The notes: generated from the letters alone by a model not told the origin. Shown: positions 34,235 through 43,679, counted from the stretch's first letter. The stretch is DNA of 64,000 bases from Vibrio metoecus (GCF_009665255.1 NZ_CP035686.1:2552001-2616000); one strand, 5' to 3'. Program-made: numbers and translations.

Positions 34235-35179
34235 ATGATTATCGTAACTGGCGGCGCTGGCATGATTGGCAGCAACATTATCAAAGCGCTTAATGAGCGT
34301 GGTATCACTGACATTCTGGTCGTCGATCATTTGAAAAATGGTCGTAAGTTCAAAAATTTGGTTGACCTACAGATTGCTGACTATATGGATCGAGATGACT
34401 TCCTAGCTCAGATCATGGCCGGTGATGATTTCGGGTCCATTGACGCCATTTTCCATGAAGGTGCTTGCTCTGCGACCACAGAATGGGATGGCAAATATGT
34501 CATGCTCAACAACTATGAATACTCTAAAGAGCTGCTGCATTATTGCTTAGATCGTGAAATTCCCTTCCTTTATGCTTCTTCAGCAGCCACTTATGGTGAA
34601 ACCGATACCTTTATTGAAGAGCCGCAGTATGAAGGTGCACTCAACGTTTACGGTTACTCGAAGCAGCAATTTGATAACTATGTGCGACGCCTATGGCTCG
34701 ATGCTAAACAACACGGTGAAACCTTATCGCAAATTACCGGTTTTCGTTACTTCAACGTATACGGTCCTCGTGAGCAGCATAAAGGCTCGATGGCTTCGGT
34801 TGCCTTTCATTTGAACAATCAAATGAACGCGGGTGAAAATCCGAAACTATTTGCTGGCAGTGAGAACTTCAAACGTGATTTCGTGTATGTCGGCGATGTC
34901 GCTGCGGTCAATTTGTGGTTTTTAGATAATGGCGTATCCGGCATTTTCAACTGTGGTACAGGTAAAGCGGAATCGTTCAACGAAGTGGCGAAAGCGGTGA
35001 TCACATTCCATGGTCGCGGCGAAGTCGAAACCATTCCATTCCCAGACCATCTTAAAGGTGCTTATCAAGAGTTTACGGAGGCTGACCTTACCAAACTTCG
35101 CGCAGCTGGCTGTGATGTACAATTCAAGAGTGTGGCTGAAGGTGTCGCTGAATATATGGCGCTGATTAATCGAAAGTAA
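34235..35179 (+). CDS. hldD: ADP-L-glycero-D-manno-heptose 6-epimerase (HldD/GmhD/RfaD)
   Basis: A 314-residue extended SDR with N-terminal GGAGMIGSNI, the catalytic segment YASSAATYG and YGYSKQ, and the FRYFNVYGPREQHKG segment typical of HldD. It makes ADP-L-glycero-D-manno-heptose, the donor for the WaaF/GT9 transferases encoded further on. In V. cholerae this gene (gmhD) is the right border of the O-antigen locus. A TAGGA ribosome site precedes the ATG by seven bases. Confidence 0.96.
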   Translation: MIIVTGGAGMIGSNIIKALNERGITDILVVDHLKNGRKFKNLVDLQIADYMDRDDFLAQIMAGDDFGSIDAIFHEGACSATTEWDGKYVMLNNYEYSKELLHYCLDREIPFLYASSAATYGETDTFIEEPQYEGALNVYGYSKQQFDNYVRRLWLDAKQHGETLSQITGFRYFNVYGPREQHKGSMASVAFHLNNQMNAGENPKLFAGSENFKRDFVYVGDVAAVNLWFLDNGVSGIFNCGTGKAESFNEVAKAVITFHGRGEVETIPFPDHLKGAYQEFTEADLTKLRAAGCDVQFKSVAEGVAEYMALINRK

Positions 35180-35187
35180 GGGATACT

Positions 35188-35320
35188 CCTACCCCCTCCC
35201 CCCTAAAAGGGGGAGGAACAAACGGAATTAACCCCTTGTAGAGAGGGGAGAAATAGAAGAATTGCCTCCCAAAAGGGAAGGTGTAAAAAATTGGCTCCTA
35301 AAGGGGCGTATAACCAGATG
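35188..35320. repeat. Run of GC-rich degenerate hairpins after hldD
   Basis: Four successive pieces of the pattern C-rich, A-rich loop, G-rich occur between hldD and the next gene: CCTCCCCC/GGGGGAGG at 35195-35216, CCCC/GGGG near 35233-35250, CCTCCC/GGGAAGG near 35265-35280 and CTCC/GGGG near 35299-35310. The first is nearly the same as the hairpin at 2910-2929. No T-run follows, so termination is not clear. Possibly decayed tandem copies of a small palindromic repeat. Confidence 0.45.
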
Positions 35321-35337
35321 TGGAAATTGGAGTTTAG

Positions 35338-37110
35338 ATGAATATTTTGATGGCCCTATCCCAACTCGAAGTGACGGGAGCCGAGGTGTACGCCACTAGT
35401 GTGGGTAATGAGCTCACTCGACGTGGCCATCAGGTATTTTATGTTTCCGATACGCTCACCAAAGCTCGCGATGGCCTATTTTTTAAACTGCGCTTTAATA
35501 AACGCAGCATCCCACGGCGCTTTTGGCATGTTGCCTATCTGGTTTACCTGATCAAGAAACATCAGATCCAGTTGGTCCATGCTCACTCACGAGCGTCAAG
35601 CTGGAGTTGCCATATTGCCTGCCGCTTGACTAATACCCCTATGGTTACCACGGTACATGGTCGTCAACCGGTACATGCTTCACGCAAAAAATTCCATGCA
35701 ATGGGAGATAAAGCACTGCCTGTTTGCGAAGCAATACGAGAGCAATTAATCAAAGATCTCGATGTACCAGAGAGCCAACTGCACGTAAGCCGTAATGGGA
35801 TAGAAACAGGTACCTTTAAACGCAGCGCTGCACCCAATAATCCTAAGCCTGTTATCTCTATCATTGGCCGACTCAGTGGCCCGAAAGGTGAACTTTGCTA
35901 TAGGTTGCTAACCGAGTGTTTAGACCTCGACCGCTACCAAGTTCAAGTGATCACTGGTACACCATTGACCGAGCGTTTTAGCGCACTGCAAGATAAAGTC
36001 TCATTTCCCGGCTACAGCGCTAACGTTGAACAAGTAATGGCTCAATCAGATTTAGTGATTGGTGCAGGGCGAGTCGCGATTGAAGCACTACTGTGTGGCC
36101 GCCCGACCCTTGCGATTGGTGAAGCAAGCTGTGTGGGCATTATCAAACTGGAAAATCTTAACCAAGCCATGGCAACCAACTTTGGTGATATTGGCCCACA
36201 AGATTTGGCGATTGATTTCCAGCAGATTCCCGCTTTAATTGAACAAGGCCTAAGTCAGCCACACTGTGCTCAAGAGATCACCGAGCAGATCAGGCTTAAC
36301 TATGATTTACAAGCGATTGTTGATGAGCTTGAAAGCCTTTATCAAACCGTCTACGTCAGCAAGTTACAGCGAGAAGTCCCCATCATCATGTATCATCGCT
36401 TTATTCGTGATGACAGCGAAAAAGGGGTGCATGGAACCTATTTACATGTGAAGCAGCTTGAGAAACATTTTCAGTTACTCAAGAAAATGGGGTTTGAAAC
36501 TTTAACCTTTAAAGACCTAGCCGAGAAGGGATTTATTCATCGCTTACAACCGGGTAAGCGTTTTATCATGATTACCGTTGATGATGGCTATCGCGACAAC
36601 TATGAGTTGTTACTACCGCTGCTCAAAAAGTATCAATTTAAAGCCGTGGTGTATGTGGTGACTGGCGAGAATTTTAATCGCTGGGATGTCGAAGTTAGTG
36701 ACAACCCAGAAAAAGTGGTGCCTTTGATGTCACCGGAGCAAGTTAAAGCGTTACATGACTCTGGATTAGTAGAAATTGGGGGTCATACGATGACTCATCC
36801 CTTTTTGAGTAAGCTCAGCGAATCAGAACAACGCGAAGAGATATTACGCAACAAACTCGAACTTGAAGCGCTAATCGGAGAGCCACTGACTTCCTTTGCT
36901 TATCCTTATGGTGACCATGATACAACCTCTAAACAACTGGCTAAGGAGCTAGGTTACCCATTTGCCGTAGCGACCAACAGTGGTCCACTTTTGATGCATC
37001 AAGATCCCTATCAAATTCGTCGGATTGCGATTTTTCCAAGAACCGACACTTTTGGTCTGTGGCGAAAAGTGAAAGGGAATTATCTATTTAGAAAAATGAA
37101 CAAAAAATAA
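35338..37110 (+). CDS. Glycosyltransferase GT4 fused to a NodB-type polysaccharide deacetylase
   Basis: A 590-residue two-domain protein. Residues 1-335 are a GT-B glycosyltransferase (EVTGAEVYATSVGNEL, HAHSRASSW, SRNGIETGTF, SIIGRLSGPKGEL). Residues 350-590 are a NodB-fold deacetylase with YHRF, the metal motif TVDDGY and GGHTMTHP, then FAYPYGDHD. Both halves keep their key motifs. One reading is transfer of a HexNAc followed by N-deacetylation to leave a free amino sugar in the LPS core (inference). Followed after 13 bases by an acetyltransferase gene on the same strand. Confidence 0.85.
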   Translation: MNILMALSQLEVTGAEVYATSVGNELTRRGHQVFYVSDTLTKARDGLFFKLRFNKRSIPRRFWHVAYLVYLIKKHQIQLVHAHSRASSWSCHIACRLTNTPMVTTVHGRQPVHASRKKFHAMGDKALPVCEAIREQLIKDLDVPESQLHVSRNGIETGTFKRSAAPNNPKPVISIIGRLSGPKGELCYRLLTECLDLDRYQVQVITGTPLTERFSALQDKVSFPGYSANVEQVMAQSDLVIGAGRVAIEALLCGRPTLAIGEASCVGIIKLENLNQAMATNFGDIGPQDLAIDFQQIPALIEQGLSQPHCAQEITEQIRLNYDLQAIVDELESLYQTVYVSKLQREVPIIMYHRFIRDDSEKGVHGTYLHVKQLEKHFQLLKKMGFETLTFKDLAEKGFIHRLQPGKRFIMITVDDGYRDNYELLLPLLKKYQFKAVVYVVTGENFNRWDVEVSDNPEKVVPLMSPEQVKALHDSGLVEIGGHTMTHPFLSKLSESEQREEILRNKLELEALIGEPLTSFAYPYGDHDTTSKQLAKELGYPFAVATNSGPLLMHQDPYQIRRIAIFPRTDTFGLWRKVKGNYLFRKMNKK

Positions 37111-37123
37111 TAAGAGGTTGCAG

Positions 37124-37684
37124 ATGGCTGGCTTTGGTTTAATTGCAAAACTACGTAATAAAATTCGGGTAAAACCTAACAACAGCATTCAAATAGGTAA
37201 AAATACTCGTATTCGCTATTGCGATATTTATGTCAATGGCAATAATAACCAACTAATTATTCATGATGGTGCAAATTTAAAAGGCGTCTCCATCGAGCTC
37301 AATGGCAATAATTGTCTATTAGAAATAGGAGCCAATTGTGTTATTGGGCAAAATTGCTTTATCTCTTGTCGAGAACGCAACACCAATCTTAAGATCGGCA
37401 ATGACTGCATGCTCTCACGAAATATAAAAATCATGACCAGTGATGGTCATGATATTTTACATGATGGAAAACGAATTAATTCGGCTAAAAATATTTATAT
37501 CGGATCGCATGTATGGTTAGCAGATAATGTTACCATATTAAAAGGTGTTCACATTGGTAACAACTCTATAGTGGGGATAAATTCAACACTCACAAAATCA
37601 ATAGAAACTAATGTTATTGCTGTTGGTAACCCAGCCAAAGTTATTCAAAACAACATCAACTGGGAGGAAAAATTAACTTATTGA
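37124..37684 (+). CDS. Left-handed beta-helix (hexapeptide) acyltransferase
   Basis: A 186-residue acyltransferase with repeated hexapeptide pattern (IGKNTRIR, IGANCVIG, IGNDCMLS, IGSHVWLADNVTIL, IGNNSIVG) and the usual VAVGNPAKV-type end (IAVGNPAKVI). His in SDGHDI is the probable catalytic base. Should O- or N-acetylate a sugar, most likely in the LPS core. An in-frame TTG six bases earlier is a weaker start; ATG at 37124 has AAGAGG at good spacing. AT-rich relative to hldD. Confidence 0.82.
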   Translation: MAGFGLIAKLRNKIRVKPNNSIQIGKNTRIRYCDIYVNGNNNQLIIHDGANLKGVSIELNGNNCLLEIGANCVIGQNCFISCRERNTNLKIGNDCMLSRNIKIMTSDGHDILHDGKRINSAKNIYIGSHVWLADNVTILKGVHIGNNSIVGINSTLTKSIETNVIAVGNPAKVIQNNINWEEKLTY

Positions 37685-37695
37685 TAAGTTAACCT

Positions 37696-38688
37696 TCAGC
37701 GAGATTCTTTAATCTGCTTTAACCAATCAGAAAAAGCATCTAACTGCCGCTTAAAACGGTTAATTTCTTTTTGAATCTTTCCTATTCTTTCGTTACTCAG
37801 CTTAGAAAAAAGCTTATACATAGAGGTTTTTTTTTCTTTCCTATCAAGGCCATGTAGATAAGTTGGCATATCAACTTTTTTCTCAAACTTTCCCATTACT
37901 TCAAAACTAACTTTCAAATGGTTATTACCAGTAGTTCTGACTACTGCGTATGGGAATTCATAAAATCGAGAGATTACTCCACACTGTAATAACATCTCAT
38001 TAAAGCTTGCCTCGGGAGCACTAATTCCACCAAGATTAACTTTATTAAAGTCCATATAAAATCGATTAAAGAAATTCACATTACCATTAAATACACTATC
38101 TATCGTCTGAGGAGTACTAATATAAAATATGTCAGACGCAAGAGGAGTGTATATCTTTTTATTTCCCTGTGAGTGTTGATGCGCACCATTAGAAAAATGA
38201 ATACACACATTTTTTGCAAATTCAAACTCTTGGATATAATCATCCAAATTCAGCCTACACAATGGCATGACATCTGGTCTTAGTGTAATAACGAAATCAT
38301 AATCAATAGAATGACTTAATGAATATTCTCTTCTAAGCTCGTTCACCTTTTGCTGGGAATGGAGCATAGCTTTCATTGAACGTAAAAGAATATTATTATT
38401 TCCATTAAAATAGCCTTGCTGAACAACAATTGAATTATCTTCAATTTCTAATGCCATAGGTTGGTAATATTCGATCAAATCTTGACGATTAGTTATAATT
38501 ATAGGCCCACTTTCTGGCACTGATTTATGCCATGTTGGATCATTATGCTCTTCTGTTTCCCATGTATGAATAAATATATCACAATCATATTCAGAAATAA
38601 TATGTTCTATTTGGTAAGGAAACGTTTCACGATAACTTCTTAGGTGACCAAAAAACTGCAATGCAATTTTATAGTTTTTCTTTTTCAT
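37696..38688 (-). CDS. Unassigned protein of the core locus, possibly a glycosyltransferase
   Basis: A 330-residue soluble protein without signal peptide. The N-terminus (YKIALQFFGHLRSY) and the stretch YDFVITLRPDVMPL look like a GT-A-type fold with a possible metal motif, and FIHTWET recalls bacterial core glycosyltransferase-like proteins. I do not recognise the family for certain. The frame overlaps the end of the ligase gene; ATG at 38688 is chosen over a TTG at 38703. Strongly AT-rich. Adjacent to waaL and a GT25 gene, so a role in building an outer-core residue is plausible. Confidence 0.6.
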   Translation of the reverse strand: MKKKNYKIALQFFGHLRSYRETFPYQIEHIISEYDCDIFIHTWETEEHNDPTWHKSVPESGPIIITNRQDLIEYYQPMALEIEDNSIVVQQGYFNGNNNILLRSMKAMLHSQQKVNELRREYSLSHSIDYDFVITLRPDVMPLCRLNLDDYIQEFEFAKNVCIHFSNGAHQHSQGNKKIYTPLASDIFYISTPQTIDSVFNGNVNFFNRFYMDFNKVNLGGISAPEASFNEMLLQCGVISRFYEFPYAVVRTTGNNHLKVSFEVMGKFEKKVDMPTYLHGLDRKEKKTSMYKLFSKLSNERIGKIQKEINRFKRQLDAFSDWLKQIKESR

Positions 38689-39901
38689 CAAATCTAACCC
38701 CAAATAGAATCATACAAACCAAACCATACAAAATTACCGTATGATTATATAAGAATAATGAATCAAACCATAAGCATATGGCGGTAAACATAGAAATAGA
38801 CATACCAAATAGCTTAGAACAATAACATTTAGAATTAAATAAAGAAACACTCGGAAAGAAAATAAAAAACAAAATCAAAATCAAACCTAATAACCCACTA
38901 TCAACGAACGCTTGAATATATTGATTATGAAAATTAGGATTAGGATGAATTAAAAAGTCACTTAAATAATATGGATATATGTTATCAGAAATTCTCTCTG
39001 AAGAAATAGCCTTTACCAAATTTCTTTCTGTACCTAATATAATATTACCTGATGCTATATCTAAACCAGCCTCCCACAATTTTATACGTATACCCGATGA
39101 TGACTTATAGTCACTATTTTCATAGTTATGAACCTGAATTACAGCATCTGTTATTCTTTGCTGTACTATTGGAATACTCCATAGCATCATAGGAAAAACT
39201 ATATATCCTATTAGCATGCTGAAAATATTCACTCGCGATGGAGCCTTAATTACAGATAAAATAGTTAAAAAAACAAAAACAATCAATATTGAAAGTAAAG
39301 TTGCTCGTGTTTGAGTTAAGATGATGGAGTAAAATGACAATAAAATCCCAATAAAAGACAGTATTATCTCAGCCAATGTTTTATCATTAAACTTCAAGGT
39401 GAAATAAAGTAAAGCTATTAAACAAACCCCTGAAAAATAGGAGTACGGTATGGGGTTTATAGCTAAAAAACCAGCCCTATCAATCTCAAGAAAAAAAACT
39501 TGATAACATGCATTCATTCCCAAAAAAATCGAAGATGCAATTAATAAATAAAAAACAAACTTCTGATTAAACCTTATTAAAGGGAAAAACAAAAAGTAAA
39601 GAAAAATGTACAATATCGAACGAGGAAAATCTGAGTTACCCTCATTAATGTATTGCATGAAAAAAAAATACCCGCAAAAGATAAAGGAGCCAATTATAAT
39701 TATTTTTTTCTTTTTTAAATCCACTTTCCATAATGGATAAAATCGCGCTGCACAGTAAAGCGCAGAAACTATAGTAACCCTAGAAAAAAAATGCTTTGAG
39801 TCTGGAATGTTAAATATAACCATAAATGTCACAATAAATGGTGAATATATGATTAAATCTTCAACCTTAATCCAAAGTTTATTTATTTTACTATTTATCA
39901 T
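38669..39901 (-). CDS. waaL: O-antigen ligase WaaL
   Basis: A 410-residue membrane protein with around 12 hydrophobic helices and a large periplasmic loop near residues 250-325. The segment HPNPNFHNQYIQAFVDSGL has the conserved His-containing pattern of the WaaL/Wzy_C ligase group. It should transfer the finished polymer from undecaprenyl diphosphate to the lipid A-core in the periplasm. It overlaps the GT25 gene by 4 bases and the next gene by about 20. A second Wzy-like protein is less likely since wzy lies in the O-antigen operon. Confidence 0.82.
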   Translation of the reverse strand: MINSKINKLWIKVEDLIIYSPFIVTFMVIFNIPDSKHFFSRVTIVSALYCAARFYPLWKVDLKKKKIIIIGSFIFCGYFFFMQYINEGNSDFPRSILYIFLYFLFFPLIRFNQKFVFYLLIASSIFLGMNACYQVFFLEIDRAGFLAINPIPYSYFSGVCLIALLYFTLKFNDKTLAEIILSFIGILLSFYSIILTQTRATLLSILIVFVFLTILSVIKAPSRVNIFSMLIGYIVFPMMLWSIPIVQQRITDAVIQVHNYENSDYKSSSGIRIKLWEAGLDIASGNIILGTERNLVKAISSERISDNIYPYYLSDFLIHPNPNFHNQYIQAFVDSGLLGLILILFFIFFPSVSLFNSKCYCSKLFGMSISMFTAICLWFDSLFLYNHTVILYGLVCMILFGVRFDEKEKL

Positions 39902-40623
39902 ATCATTTTTCTATTGTGGTAAGACATTATAATCTTTCTATACATAGAATAGGCCTCGCGAATTGGCTTTCGAAACCACTTAGCTTCAGCCTCTTCATTT
40001 AATTGGATGGTAGTTCCAAAGTCCTCTGGATTTTCAACAACGTAAGGTTTAAATAAATAAGATGGCATATGATGTATATACAACGAGCCTATATAGTTAT
40101 CTACTGGCATACACCACTGTTTAGAACCTAATAATAGCTTATTAGCTGCATTAGGAGAGATTGCATATGAACGTGTCCCTCCAAAATTATTACTCATAAA
40201 GGCTATCTGATAACTACCGTTATATTCTTTAGTGAAAAGTTGACACCTTTCCGTCTCTGGTTCTAATCTCAAAAAACCATACTCATGTACTTTCCTCTCT
40301 ATCGTAGGGAAGAGATCTACTAACTTGCTATTTATTGCTGCATCATCTTCAATCACTAAAATAGATTCATTAAGTTTTACGCATTTATCCCAGAGTAGAT
40401 AATGGCTAGCATAGCAGCCTAACTCTCCTTTGGATGGCATTCGACCACTCGTCAACCATAACCGCTTAAAGTAGTTATAGTTAGAAAACAGAGGATGTGG
40501 GGGTTCAACTCTTCCATCGACAGCATCAAAAAACTCAAACTCTAATCCCAGAACATCAAATTGTCTCTTAATGTTATCTCTCCTTTCTGGAGAGCGTTTG
40601 AGGCTAATCACAAAGATTTTCAT
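39898..40623 (-). CDS. Glycosyltransferase family 25 (LPS core)
   Basis: A 241-residue GT25 enzyme. The N-terminus FVISLKRSPERRDNIKRQF and the following FEFFDAVDGR are the family signature; GCYASHYLLWDKC and ILVIEDDAA supply the acidic metal motif. Family members such as LgtB/Lex1 add galactose or glucose to LPS outer cores. It is the first gene of the minus-strand group with waaL; the divergent gap to waaF (40624-40810) should contain its promoter. Donor not readable. Confidence 0.87.
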   Translation of the reverse strand: MKIFVISLKRSPERRDNIKRQFDVLGLEFEFFDAVDGRVEPPHPLFSNYNYFKRLWLTSGRMPSKGELGCYASHYLLWDKCVKLNESILVIEDDAAINSKLVDLFPTIERKVHEYGFLRLEPETERCQLFTKEYNGSYQIAFMSNNFGGTRSYAISPNAANKLLLGSKQWCMPVDNYIGSLYIHHMPSYLFKPYVVENPEDFGTTIQLNEEAEAKWFRKPIREAYSMYRKIIMSYHNRKMI

Positions 40624-40810
40624 TTTTGAAATCCAGTGTTGTTCTTCTCATTACTTCAGTATGGGGTAATTAGAGCATATTTGTATTTAAGTTAGAACGT
40701 TTTTGTCTACGGTAATCAATTTGATAAGCATGACTTTAACAACAGGCAGGTTATCATCTTTATACCAGTATGCTATTCTCACGACGAATTGATGAGAGCA
40801 TTGTAGGCAA

Positions 40811-41848
40811 ATGAAAATTCTTGTTATTGGCCCTTCTTGGGTAGGTGATATGGTCATGTCACAAAGCTTGTACCAGCGCCTAAAACAGCAGCACCCTGAT
40901 GCACAGATTGACGTATTAGCTCCTGCTTGGTGTAAGCCAATTTTGGAACGCATGCCTGAGGTCAATCAAGCGATTGAAATGACTATCGGTCATGGTGCTT
41001 TCAATCTGCTTGGGCGCCGGGCGATTGGGTGTGAGCTGCGCGATAATCGGTATACCCATGCCATTGTGCTACCTAATTCAGCCAAATCAGCCTTGATCCC
41101 TTGGTTTGCTAACATTCCAAAACGTACCGGCTGGAAAGGGGAATTTCGCTATGGTTTGCTCAATGATTTGCGCCCAAATAAGCGTGTTTTCCAATATATG
41201 GTGGAAAGATATGTTGCCTTGGCCCACCCAAAAGCCACGATGCTTGCCGATGTTTCGTTAGAACGTTGCCCAAGGCCTAAACTCATCATCGACTCGATTG
41301 CGCAGCAAGCCGCTCGACAGCGACTCGGTTTAGTCTCATCGCGTCCTGTCATTGGACTATGTCCTGGTGCAGAATTTGGCCCCGCGAAACGCTGGCCTGA
41401 TCATTACTACGCTGAAGTTGCTCGTTATGCTATTGAGCAAGGTTTTCAAGTATGGCTTTTTGGCTCAGCAAAAGATCACTCCGTCACCACCCAAATTCAA
41501 CAGGCTTTAAGTGAAGAGCAACAGGAATACTGCGCTAATCTCGCCGGCGAAACCTCTCTCATCGAAGCCGTTGATCTGCTTGCAGCTTGCCATACTGTGG
41601 TCAGTAACGATTCTGGTCTAATGCATGTTTCAGCCGCTGTTGGTTGTAACATTGTGGCAATTTATGGTTCAAGCTCTCCCAAATATACGCCACCACTGAC
41701 GGATAAACTGGCAGTCGTACATACAGAGATCGAATGTCGTCCGTGCTTTAAGCGAGTTTGTCCGTTAGAACATTTAAATTGCTTAAATCAACTAAAACCT
41801 GCACAAGTCATTAAAGCTTTAGATAAATTTATTGGAAAAGATTCATGA
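40811..41848 (+). CDS. waaF: ADP-heptose:LPS heptosyltransferase II (WaaF)
   Basis: A 345-residue GT9 enzyme starting ILVIGPSWVGDMVMSQSL, with the donor domain GLCPGAEFGPAKRWP and SNDSGLMHVSAAVG typical of WaaF. It adds the second L,D-heptose to the inner core. First gene of a plus-strand operon in which starts and stops overlap all the way to wavE. Length and motifs agree with E. coli WaaF. Confidence 0.93.
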   Translation: MKILVIGPSWVGDMVMSQSLYQRLKQQHPDAQIDVLAPAWCKPILERMPEVNQAIEMTIGHGAFNLLGRRAIGCELRDNRYTHAIVLPNSAKSALIPWFANIPKRTGWKGEFRYGLLNDLRPNKRVFQYMVERYVALAHPKATMLADVSLERCPRPKLIIDSIAQQAARQRLGLVSSRPVIGLCPGAEFGPAKRWPDHYYAEVARYAIEQGFQVWLFGSAKDHSVTTQIQQALSEEQQEYCANLAGETSLIEAVDLLAACHTVVSNDSGLMHVSAAVGCNIVAIYGSSSPKYTPPLTDKLAVVHTEIECRPCFKRVCPLEHLNCLNQLKPAQVIKALDKFIGKDS

Positions 41849-42894
41849 AACACCTCTGGTTTGAAAAAGGTGCTTATGCTTCGAAAGCGGCACGCCAATA
41901 CTTAAATGACCATTTTAACCCTCTAGCAGTTAAGAAAATTGCTGTCATTCGTCATGCAGCACTTGGCGACCAAGTCATTGTGCGCCCCTTTTTAGTTGAG
42001 GCTAGAAAGTTCTTTCCTAATGCCGAAATCACCTTGGTCACAGTGTCAAACTACCTCTATGGAACCCCCTCAGAGCTAGCGGACAAAACAGTAATAATGA
42101 AAAGCCGCGATGATTCAAAACAGCTGTCACTCAAGCAAAAATGGCAAGACTATAACCAACTGGAAGCACAAGACATTATCTTTGATGTGGCTGGTACGAA
42201 TCGCTCTTACTGGATGACATTACTGACTAAAGCGAAACTCAAAGTGGGCTTTCCTTACAAACCCTTTTTATGTGGCACTTTGTATAACTTGGCAGTCTTT
42301 CGCTCTGATTTTCAACCGGAAGTGGAATGCATGCTCGATATGCTGAAAATCCTTGGCCACAACCCGAGTTATCCGCTTGATTTTGCTTACCCTGACAATA
42401 GGCAGATCTGCGATCATACCGCTCCGTATATCGTCTATTTCAGTGGTGCCTCCCAGCTGCGCAAAATTTTAACTAAGCCTGAGATGCGGGCAGTGATTGA
42501 GCAAACTATTCAACAACAACCGAATGTGAAACATGTCTTTCTTGAAGGAAAGAATGAGTTTGAAAAAGGTGAGTATTTACAAGACCTAGCCGACAATGGC
42601 TCGTTAACGATTCAACCATGTTTGCCTCTTGATGACTTAGTCACCTTCATTGCGAAAGCGACTCTGGTGATTGCCCCCGATACGGGCATCCGAAACGTGG
42701 CAATATCAACTCACACACCAACGGTGGGAATTTTTTATGCTACGGTTCCCTTTCGTTACACCCCTCTCTATGAAGCGCATACTATCGTGATGAATGCGAA
42801 TGGTGAAAAACCGTCTACTGAGCAAATTACCTCAGCGATTGATACAACATTAAAAATGCGCTTGGCTGCAGCCAAAAACACACAGGAACAATGA
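41845..42894 (+). CDS. Glycosyltransferase family 9 (heptosyltransferase-like)
   Basis: A 349-residue GT9 member with VIRHAALGDQVIVRPFL near residue 34 and APDTGIRNVAISTHTPTVGIF near the end, matching the acceptor- and donor-site motifs of heptosyltransferases. It probably adds a further heptose or related residue to the core. It overlaps waaF by 4 bases and the next gene by 4 bases. More divergent than WaaF, so the exact donor is uncertain. Confidence 0.8.
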   Translation: MKHLWFEKGAYASKAARQYLNDHFNPLAVKKIAVIRHAALGDQVIVRPFLVEARKFFPNAEITLVTVSNYLYGTPSELADKTVIMKSRDDSKQLSLKQKWQDYNQLEAQDIIFDVAGTNRSYWMTLLTKAKLKVGFPYKPFLCGTLYNLAVFRSDFQPEVECMLDMLKILGHNPSYPLDFAYPDNRQICDHTAPYIVYFSGASQLRKILTKPEMRAVIEQTIQQQPNVKHVFLEGKNEFEKGEYLQDLADNGSLTIQPCLPLDDLVTFIAKATLVIAPDTGIRNVAISTHTPTVGIFYATVPFRYTPLYEAHTIVMNANGEKPSTEQITSAIDTTLKMRLAAAKNTQEQ

Positions 42895-43679
42895 ATATGA
42901 GCAAAGTAACCGTATTGATCGCCAACCGACTGATTCGTCTGACTGGCAACCTATTTAAAATGCTCTCTTACCCATTTCATTGGGTGTTTCCAAAGCTGCG
43001 TTTTACGATTCCCGCTTATTCACCAGCCAAACTAAAAATGCGCGCTAATGCCACCATTCCGCGCACTATTTGGCAAACCAACTTCACCGATCAAGCTTCA
43101 CTACCGGTTTACCTTAACTATCTGTTTAACCGCCTGATGTCGCTCAACTGTGACTATCGTTATGTGAGTACCGAAGCGCGTGGTGAGTTCTTAAAAGAAC
43201 ATGCATCACCAGAAGTTTATGACGCTTATTCACGCCTCACGAACGGTGCAGCCCAAGCCGATTTATGGCGTTTAGTGGTACTTAATACCTATGGTGGAGT
43301 GTATATGGATATTGATGCCACGCTGGTATGGTCGCTCGATAAGCTGCTTGGCGACTCACAAGAGCTGTATATTCGCATTAAAAATAATACCGAGATCACT
43401 AACTACTTCATTGCCACCGCCCCAAACAATCCAGATCTACAGGCCACCATTGAACAGGTGGTTTATAACGTGAATCACTACGAGCCTTCCATGGGGGTAT
43501 ATCACTCCACAGGGCCAACAGTGCTCAATAACATTTTGTCGGCTAAAGCGGTGATTCACACCCAAGATCGTAAATACGTATGTATTCAGGGCACGTTCAC
43601 CAATGAATACTTCCAATACATTGATAAACCTCGTGGTAAATGGACACACATCAATCCCGAAGATCTCGTGAAAAAATAA
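42891..43679 (+). CDS. Glycosyltransferase family 32-like (DXD sugar-binding) protein
   Basis: A 262-residue glycosyltransferase. IPRTIWQTNF, then NGAAQADLWRLVVLNTYGGVYMDIDATLV, are the classic GT32/Gly_transf_sug motifs, with DID as the metal-binding triad. A weak hydrophobic stretch lies at residues 15-35. It should add a hexose to the LPS core on the cytoplasmic side. Two starts (ATG at 42891 and at 42897) are possible with the same ribosome site. The stop overlaps the waaA start (TAATG). Confidence 0.82.
   Translation: MNMSKVTVLIANRLIRLTGNLFKMLSYPFHWVFPKLRFTIPAYSPAKLKMRANATIPRTIWQTNFTDQASLPVYLNYLFNRLMSLNCDYRYVSTEARGEFLKEHASPEVYDAYSRLTNGAAQADLWRLVVLNTYGGVYMDIDATLVWSLDKLLGDSQELYIRIKNNTEITNYFIATAPNNPDLQATIEQVVYNVNHYEPSMGVYHSTGPTVLNNILSAKAVIHTQDRKYVCIQGTFTNEYFQYIDKPRGKWTHINPEDLVKK

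Noticed and set aside
35188..35320. Intrinsic terminator of hldD
   Set aside because: Several GC-rich hairpins are present but none is followed by a T-run on the plus strand.
40687..40965. 92-codon minus-strand frame between the GT25 gene and waaF
   Set aside because: Overlaps the start of waaF and its promoter region; sequence looks non-coding and lacks family motifs.
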